Below, one piece after another: positions 61,801 to 64,000 of a stretch of DNA of 64,000 bases (within the stretch, counting starts at the first letter, position 1; each line of letters opens with the position of its first letter). This DNA is from Maricaulis sp965228215 (GTDB lineage: Bacteria; Pseudomonadota; Alphaproteobacteria; Caulobacterales; Maricaulaceae), in assembly GCA_965228215.1 (NCBI GenBank), contig OZ245800.1, positions 806,001 to 870,000 of the forward strand. Reading direction: 5' to 3'. A model generated the notes under the pieces. That model saw nothing but the letters and a program-made list of their open reading frames with translations, ran no database searches and had not been told where the DNA came from. A program made the position numbers and the translations under genes.

Positions 61801-64000
61801 CACCGATGCGGTACCGCTTGCCGCGACAGCGGCGCTGACATTGAACCCGCCATTGCCGCCACCACCGCCGACCGACTGGATGACCGCACCGGCAGCATCA
61901 TCACCCATCGTCATGATATCGCCGGCAAAAGTGGAATGAACGAGGCCGCCGACGCCGCCCGAACCACCGGATCCGCCAACACCGACCGAGACGCTGCCGG
62001 CCAGACCGCCCGCACCCGCACCGGAAGCTGAAACCGAGAACCCGCCGGCACCGCCACCACCGCCGACAGACTGGGCAAGCAGGCCGGTCGCGAACTCGCC
62101 GCCAGTCTGGATACGTCCACCGGACCTCAGATCGACCTGGCCACCGACCCCGCCACTGCCGCCACTGCCACCAATGCCGACGGAGACAGATCCTCCGATC
62201 GGCCCGCCGGCTGCAGCCACGGAGATCGCGAATCCGCCGGTACCGCCGCCACCACCGACCGATTGGGCAAACATGCCGATCGCGTTCTGGCCACCGGTCG
62301 TGATGTCGACACGTCCATCAACATCAACCAGTCCGCCCCGGCCGCCGGAGCCGCCGGAACCACCGATGGCCACCGACACGGCGCCGCCATAACCACCTGT
62401 CAGCTGTGCGGCGAATCCGCCATTGCCGCCACCGCCGCCGACCGACTGCGCATAGACACCGTAGGAGCGCGCGCCGGTTGTCGTGATGACCGAGTCGGCA
62501 GGCTGACCTCCGACCAGGCGCTGGTTGAAATTCAGATCGACAAGCCCGCCATTGCCGCCGCTGCCGCCGGCGCCGCCGATCGCGACACCCGCGAAGGCGC
62601 TCAGCGAGGCTGCGCCACCGGCATTGCCGCCACCGCCGCCGACCGACTGGATGAAAATACCGTGGGAGTCAGCTCCCGTCGTTCCGATGACGCCGCCATG
62701 GGTCACCGTGACGGGGCCGGAGCGGCCGCCACCGCCGCCGCGTCCGCCGATCGTCAGGAAAACGCCGCCGCTCGTGCCGCCATCACCGCCGCCACCGCCG
62801 ATCGACTGGGCCTGGATGCCCGATGACAGATTCCCGGTCGTATTGATCAGGCCGGTATTCGTGACACGGACCGTGCCGCCTTCGCTGGCATTGCCGCCCG
62901 CCCCGCCGATACTGACAAGCCCGCCGCCTGTACCGCCGGCGCCACCGCCGCCGCCAACAGACTGGGCGAAGATGCCGCGTGCCCGGACACCCGTCGTCGA
63001 CAGCGATCCGGCATTGTTGACGACCACCGTGCTGCCATTGCCGCCTGCGCTGCCGGCCGAACCCAGGCCAACCAGGCCGATACTGGTTCCGCCACTGCCG
63101 CCGCCACCACCGACAGACTGGGCGAAGATCGCGTGTGCGCCGATACCTGTCGTGGTGATGACCGACGTCGTTTCAGTCGTGACCGTGGCTGATCCGGCGC
63201 TTCCGCCGACACCGCCGCTGTCACCGAACGCAGCGATACCGCCCACTGTGCCTGCATTACCGCCGCTGCCACCGACCGACTGGGCCAGAATGCCGTAGGC
63301 ATCGGCGCCGGACGTGGTGATGTTCCCCGAATTATTGACGCTGACATTGCCGCCATTGCCACCGGCCGAACCGCCGCCGCCACCGGCGACAAAGCCGAAA
63401 CTGTCGCCGCCACCGCCGGCGGCACCGCCACGGCTTTGCGCGAAAATACCGATACTGCCGGAGCCCGATGTGGTGATGGATCCATTGCTGTCGACCGTTA
63501 CGGTGCCGCCCTGTCCGGCCGTACCACCGCCACCGCCGCCACTGGCGATATAGCCGCTGCCGCCATCACCACCGCGGCCGCTGCGGCTGAGTGCGTAGAT
63601 GCCGTGGGAATTCCGGCCCGTCGTGACGATGTTCACATCGGCGGTCAGATCGATGTCGCCGCCAGCACCTGCGCGCCCGCCAGGCGCTCCGGGAATGGCG
63701 ATGCCGTATCCGTCACCGCCCTGGCCGCCATCGCCGCCCGCACTGATCACGGTGACGCCGGACCGGTCATTGGACTCGATAAAGATATCGCCATTGTTCG
63801 CCGTCGTGACCGTGACCGTCAGGTCGCCGCCATCGGCACCGGCGCCGCCGGAAGACGGGCTCTTGCCGATCGTGGCGCAGCCGAAGATCGGCACGCAGAC
63901 ACGCACGCCGCCGCCGTCGGAACCATCGCTGCCATCGTCGCCATAACTGGTGCGGCTGAAGGGATTGACGTCATTGAGGCCGAAGCCAAGCCCGCCACCC
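52813..64000 (-). CDS. Giant autotransporter (C-terminal 3,728 residues; N-terminus beyond window)
   Basis: The frame is open to the right edge, so the N-terminus and signal sequence are missing. Three parts are visible. The passenger (about 55080-64000) holds some 46 Gly-rich modules, most ending in a copy of AQSVGGGGG and separated by Val/Thr/Asn-rich strands such as TGADSHGIF. A Pro/Thr/Ser/Ala-rich spacer follows (about 54370-54830), then a pertactin-like strand-rich segment (about 53700-54280). The C-terminal beta-barrel (about 52816-53680, 275 residues) ends in VDIRLRF with the terminal Phe needed for outer-membrane assembly. The protein is a surface adhesin or biofilm-type autotransporter by family; binding target unknown. 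Confidence 0.92.
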   Translation of the reverse strand, partial: GGGLGFGLNDVNPFSRTSYGDDGSDGSDGGGVRVCVPIFGCATIGKSPSSGGAGADGGDLTVTVTTANNGDIFIESNDRSGVTVISAGGDGGQGGDGYGIAIPGAPGGRAGAGGDIDLTADVNIVTTGRNSHGIYALSRSGRGGDGGSGYIASGGGGGGTAGQGGTVTVDSNGSITTSGSGSIGIFAQSRGGAAGGGGDSFGFVAGGGGGSAGGNGGNVSVNNSGNITTSGADAYGILAQSVGGSGGNAGTVGGIAAFGDSGGVGGSAGSATVTTETTSVITTTGIGAHAIFAQSVGGGGGSGGTSIGLVGLGSAGSAGGNGSTVVVNNAGSLSTTGVRARGIFAQSVGGGGGAGGTGGGLVSIGGAGGNASEGGTVRVTNTGLINTTGNLSSGIQAQSIGGGGGDGGTSGGVFLTIGGRGGGGGRSGPVTVTHGGVIGTTGADSHGIFIQSVGGGGGNAGGAASLSAFAGVAIGGAGGSGGNGGLVDLNFNQRLVGGQPADSVITTTGARSYGVYAQSVGGGGGNGGFAAQLTGGYGGAVSVAIGGSGGSGGRGGLVDVDGRVDITTGGQNAIGMFAQSVGGGGGTGGFAISVAAAGGPIGGSVSVGIGGSGGSGGVGGQVDLRSGGRIQTGGEFATGLLAQSVGGGGGAGGFSVSASGAGAGGLAGSVSVGVGGSGGSGGVGGLVHSTFAGDIMTMGDDAAGAVIQSVGGGGGNGGFNVSAAVAASGTASVAAAVGVGGSGGNGGAGGSVTAAITGDVTTRGEDSDAILVQSAGGGGGNGGFSIAGSVAASSSGGSLAASVGVGGAGGDGGNASSASLTFTGAARTFKDGSDGVIVQSTGGGGGNGGFSIAGGISGSASGLAGAVSVGVGGSGGGGGNAGNVSLIQNSGLADPNNTLLAASTFGDRARGLLVQSVGGGGGNGGFNISGGISASRTGAGNIMVGVGGSGGAGGTGGTATLSTRGDVFTNGEDSGAVLVQSVGGGGGNGGFNISGGLSASMSAAGNLVVGVGGTGGGGGRAGNASAVFLGDIGTMGHRSVGFAVQSQGGSGGNGGFNITGGLSLASTGGAGTIGVGVGGFGGGGGNAGTVSATHTGMVHTMGNEATGALIQSVGGGGGNGAVNVTGTITLGRTGAGSIGFGLGGFGGGGGTGNTVSAAINGDYVTEGDDARAIIAQSVGGGGGTGGVNVTGSVSLSTGLSGTGAIGLGGFGGSGGNANTVNLFYAGNVETDGSNSDGILVQSIGGGGGAGGVNVSGGLSISTQGNAGSVGFGLGGFGGAGGNAGNVSATVRGSVHARGLGRDVTTPRRVIPFDLQILGLSFDFVVPADRERSDGSHGVLVQSVGGSGGAGGVNVTGQISVNQPGSPTVASRALSVGIGGFGGDGGNAGTANLVLDSGDPAVRSQIQAVGDDRNAVTVQSLGGGGGVGGLNVTGGFAMAGTLSVGIGGFGGNGGIGRDVTVDLDADLFASGDNSRGLLAQSVGGGGGHGGINISGAISAAGGGSEAALAFGLGGSGGAGNRSGNVTVDQSGSILVDGRRSVGLLAQSVAGGGGSGAFNATAAANFAPNLGRTNPLRGFGLGIGIGGTGGTGADAGNVDVESHGDIIINGRFRTNPAPGEDLLEAVEFTGDSVGLLAQSLGGGGGVGGVNIAGAIAPTGSPVVVGVGGTGGSGGDAGTVDVVRGSSTTPAGLIRTFGGNSDGLVAQSVGGGGGMAGVNFVFAATGGNGSPMGSSTSAIINVGGSGSGAGDADDVSVVHFGNIVTDGDNSDGLFAQSLGGGGGSATFNVGLGLIRNSNSLNLTVGGDVGTGGAGGNVDVEHDGTIVTTGQNANGIMAMSTGGGGGSTMLDEIFNEFANHSLDITIGRRGGTGGRSGNVDVEASGRIDTSGGNAHGIFAQSTGGGGGNSSASSVGATRAGNGNRNDYSAEIAVGLEGGIAAISGDVDVENAATIVTRGAGSHGIFAQTTGGGGGAGGAVANLVVDANSSFSILTGGIGGTGAVGGDIDVENTGDILTQGNNSEGIRALATGGGGGVGGLVAELGYQAGGATGSNGPTAFGMRVGGQGGQGAQGGEVDVTNSAIIQTKGTSSYGIRAQSVGGGGGIGGAIFNARMQRQGGSRNMDINVGGAGNLGGRGDRVDVLNTGTIYTEGEDAIGIVATSIGGGGGSGGAVLNAVAGNAGSEAQTVQLGLNVGGVGGRGGSGGAVVVTNRVAVDPVTGAAVADTGRIITLKDRAHGIMAQSIGGGGGNGGIVLSATAMNSAEDSFLTSLSFGGNGGDGETGGHVTVTNDGLIDTSGDEAHGILAQSVGGGGGNGAMVANLNAAFGAPTRSPVLAVGGVGGNGGDGGRVDVTNNGTIVVRGDDSNGIHAQSIGGGGGNASLAFGLSAEPASMLLSNAIAIAVGNNGGGTGGTGGEVSVTNTGDIYALGDRSQAILAQSINGGGGTVGINFNGLVGFETVPVVGPGSNPNVTQPTVQMLSGSTSASDMNAGRVTVTNNGRIFTSGDHATAGLVQAIGGGGGSSDLIISLTSNLNQPNRTAQEGGTTLGAASMRAVNFDLSLGGQDGTRNAGARIESSNTGEVSVTGLNSHGAVIQSVGDGGGRLLADITAPAGTSIGQVSLALGGERGTGGAGGEIVYRQTGAMMTDGELASAGIVQSIAGGGGFAGLFLTGGGASTGQLTARLGAVASSGADAGRIDAEISGGVATLGESSAALILQSIGAGGGDLRLGSDITPVITLGGSGGAAGDGGDVSLLNSGVVVTQGERSHGLVLQSIGGGGGTVFGAAAGVQVNLSADNRGDGGDISLRQVGSIMTAGVSARGVIVQSLGGGGGWVERDHAGTAGGAGTGGNIILRFDGNIVGTGANSTGVFAQSAGRDGSGDIGMVVDGSIVMTGAGSTGVHAVSETSTGRAGAISLDVTGMIETGGANSSAMILRSAATGPGGSGGRIDLDIAGAVLATESGSTAVTLQSLGAAGGGDITAVLRGAVRGGDGGGRGVFVDGGAFNTITTMTSLSAVSGLAIEATTGDDTVINQGLVVGNVDLGSGSNRFDNQAGATFIAFDTIDMRDPAPAEPLVSGKMPTRVVQESADIPVSEPVATTDNKAPASLIQDVTVSQAPADKTPSAPVQDTSVTPASGAMFGDTPVTVLGVDAMQPEAAQVSLPVSADPIAVAQSDDDAEEMLDGADVAYQMASQSRRQDPTPVRLVQDVPPTRLSAPVADATFSNSGTFNMGLAASRLPIDLLNGDTFGNFDHLATPQTNILFGARVINTVALDGNFEQTASGHMAFDVAYGPYASDRVDVTGDAAFAGTGEVILTWLQDDIAVPLFQVAGTTTDNGLEIADTMAVDFSVAAESDGLYLNIATDFGGISTLNRNDRALGGHMDSAVQVDRSAGIGRLLAFLGNMQAGQEDVYAAVFRELNPEAHVSVMQSQLNIANTTAHDLFRCGAEGSGLDDQCVWSRIEMNISDRETSFEAFSVDRSGARFAGGLEQPLGEDWSAAVAIAFEQSGRILVDEDRARLETQSVSAALGLQRDIDRGFTLGASLSGGWSWGDSLRQVTVFQPGVGEAEFQTGYLRMEGQVAHQFGGHEGGFFATPSLTVSGTALRHAGLAERGLDGLGITVQADTQYIGAVAPELTFGHIWQNLDENKQLVTSLSVGTRLNSTDRVDLPMRFVGANPASDAAMIGTLLEDVTTVSAGIQFIETDRVSVDFGVDAEFGDETQRQRAGVDIRLRF
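55080..64000 (-). repeat. Tandem Gly-rich modules in autotransporter passenger
   Basis: About 46 copies counted by eye, about 65 residues each on average, range roughly 45-110. Typical copies contain a short strand pair, then QSVGGGGG and a second Gly-rich turn (VGVGGSGGNGG). Neighbouring copies are very alike in the middle (for example the pair around 60.9-61.3 kb). Copies in the C-terminal third (about 56-58.5 kb) lack the second turn or have other spacers, so there are at least two subfamilies. The coding strand is very G-rich, with frequent GGCGGTGGCGG runs. Confidence 0.9.

Noticed and set aside
55080..64000. CRISPR array
   Set aside because: Repeats are spaced regularly but are coding, degenerate and about 200 bases apart, with an open frame throughout.

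Overview
The window is a contiguous piece of a GC-rich chromosome with tightly packed genes: no gap exceeds about 250 bases, and many neighbouring genes overlap by 4 bases. Protein families point to a marine, aerobic alphaproteobacterium of the Caulobacterales/Maricaulales type. Pointers are the TonB receptor plus PepSY protein, M14 and BNR-repeat exported proteins, NCS1/hydantoinase/DUF917 genes, the chemotaxis operon style and a Gly-rich autotransporter. The taxonomic call is inference. No rRNA, tRNA, insertion sequence, phage gene or CRISPR array was seen.

Layout. 1-8.6 kb: end of a TauE/SafE-type membrane protein, an exported pullulanase-like GH13 enzyme, an ArsR-SRPBCC-MAPEG cluster with a clear operator, a small unknown protein, the divergent selD/mnmH pair for tRNA selenouridine, and a hybrid histidine kinase. 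8.7-17.3 kb: an exported M14 carboxypeptidase and an 1092-aa BNR/sortilin-like protein that converge on a strong terminator, then a PepSY protein plus TonB-dependent receptor. 17.3-24.3 kb: a saccharopine-dehydrogenase-like oxidoreductase, a THUMP RNA methyltransferase, and an Lrp-type regulator divergent from an NCS1 permease-hydantoinase-DUF917 operon.

24.3-36.6 kb: a twelve-gene minus-strand operon in the order STAS, CheY, CheA, CheW, four-PAS MCP, CheR, CheD, CheB, soluble MCP-like protein, STAS, receiver-PP2C phosphatase, HATPase kinase. It joins a complete chemosensory core to a partner-switching module of RsbU/RsbW/RsbV type; no sigma factor, CheZ, CheC or flagellar gene lies in the window. 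This is the most interesting system here.

36.8-43.9 kb: DUF1330 and a kappa-GST/DsbA-like isomerase, an operon of DUF3604 protein, parvulin-like protein and HupE/UreJ-like protein divergent from a TetR regulator across a palindrome, and thymidine kinase. 44-52.7 kb: a galactoside-use locus with Leloir genes galT-galK-galE, a sodium:sugar symporter, a GH42 beta-galactosidase and a GH36 alpha-galactosidase. The two hydrolases would release galactose from oligosaccharides brought in by the symporter, and GalK, GalT and GalE would take it to glucose-1-phosphate.

52.8-64 kb: the 3' part of a giant autotransporter, at least 3,728 residues, with about 46 glycine-rich modules in the visible passenger, a spacer rich in Pro, Thr, Ser and Ala, and a C-terminal beta-barrel. 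Its N-terminus lies beyond the right edge.
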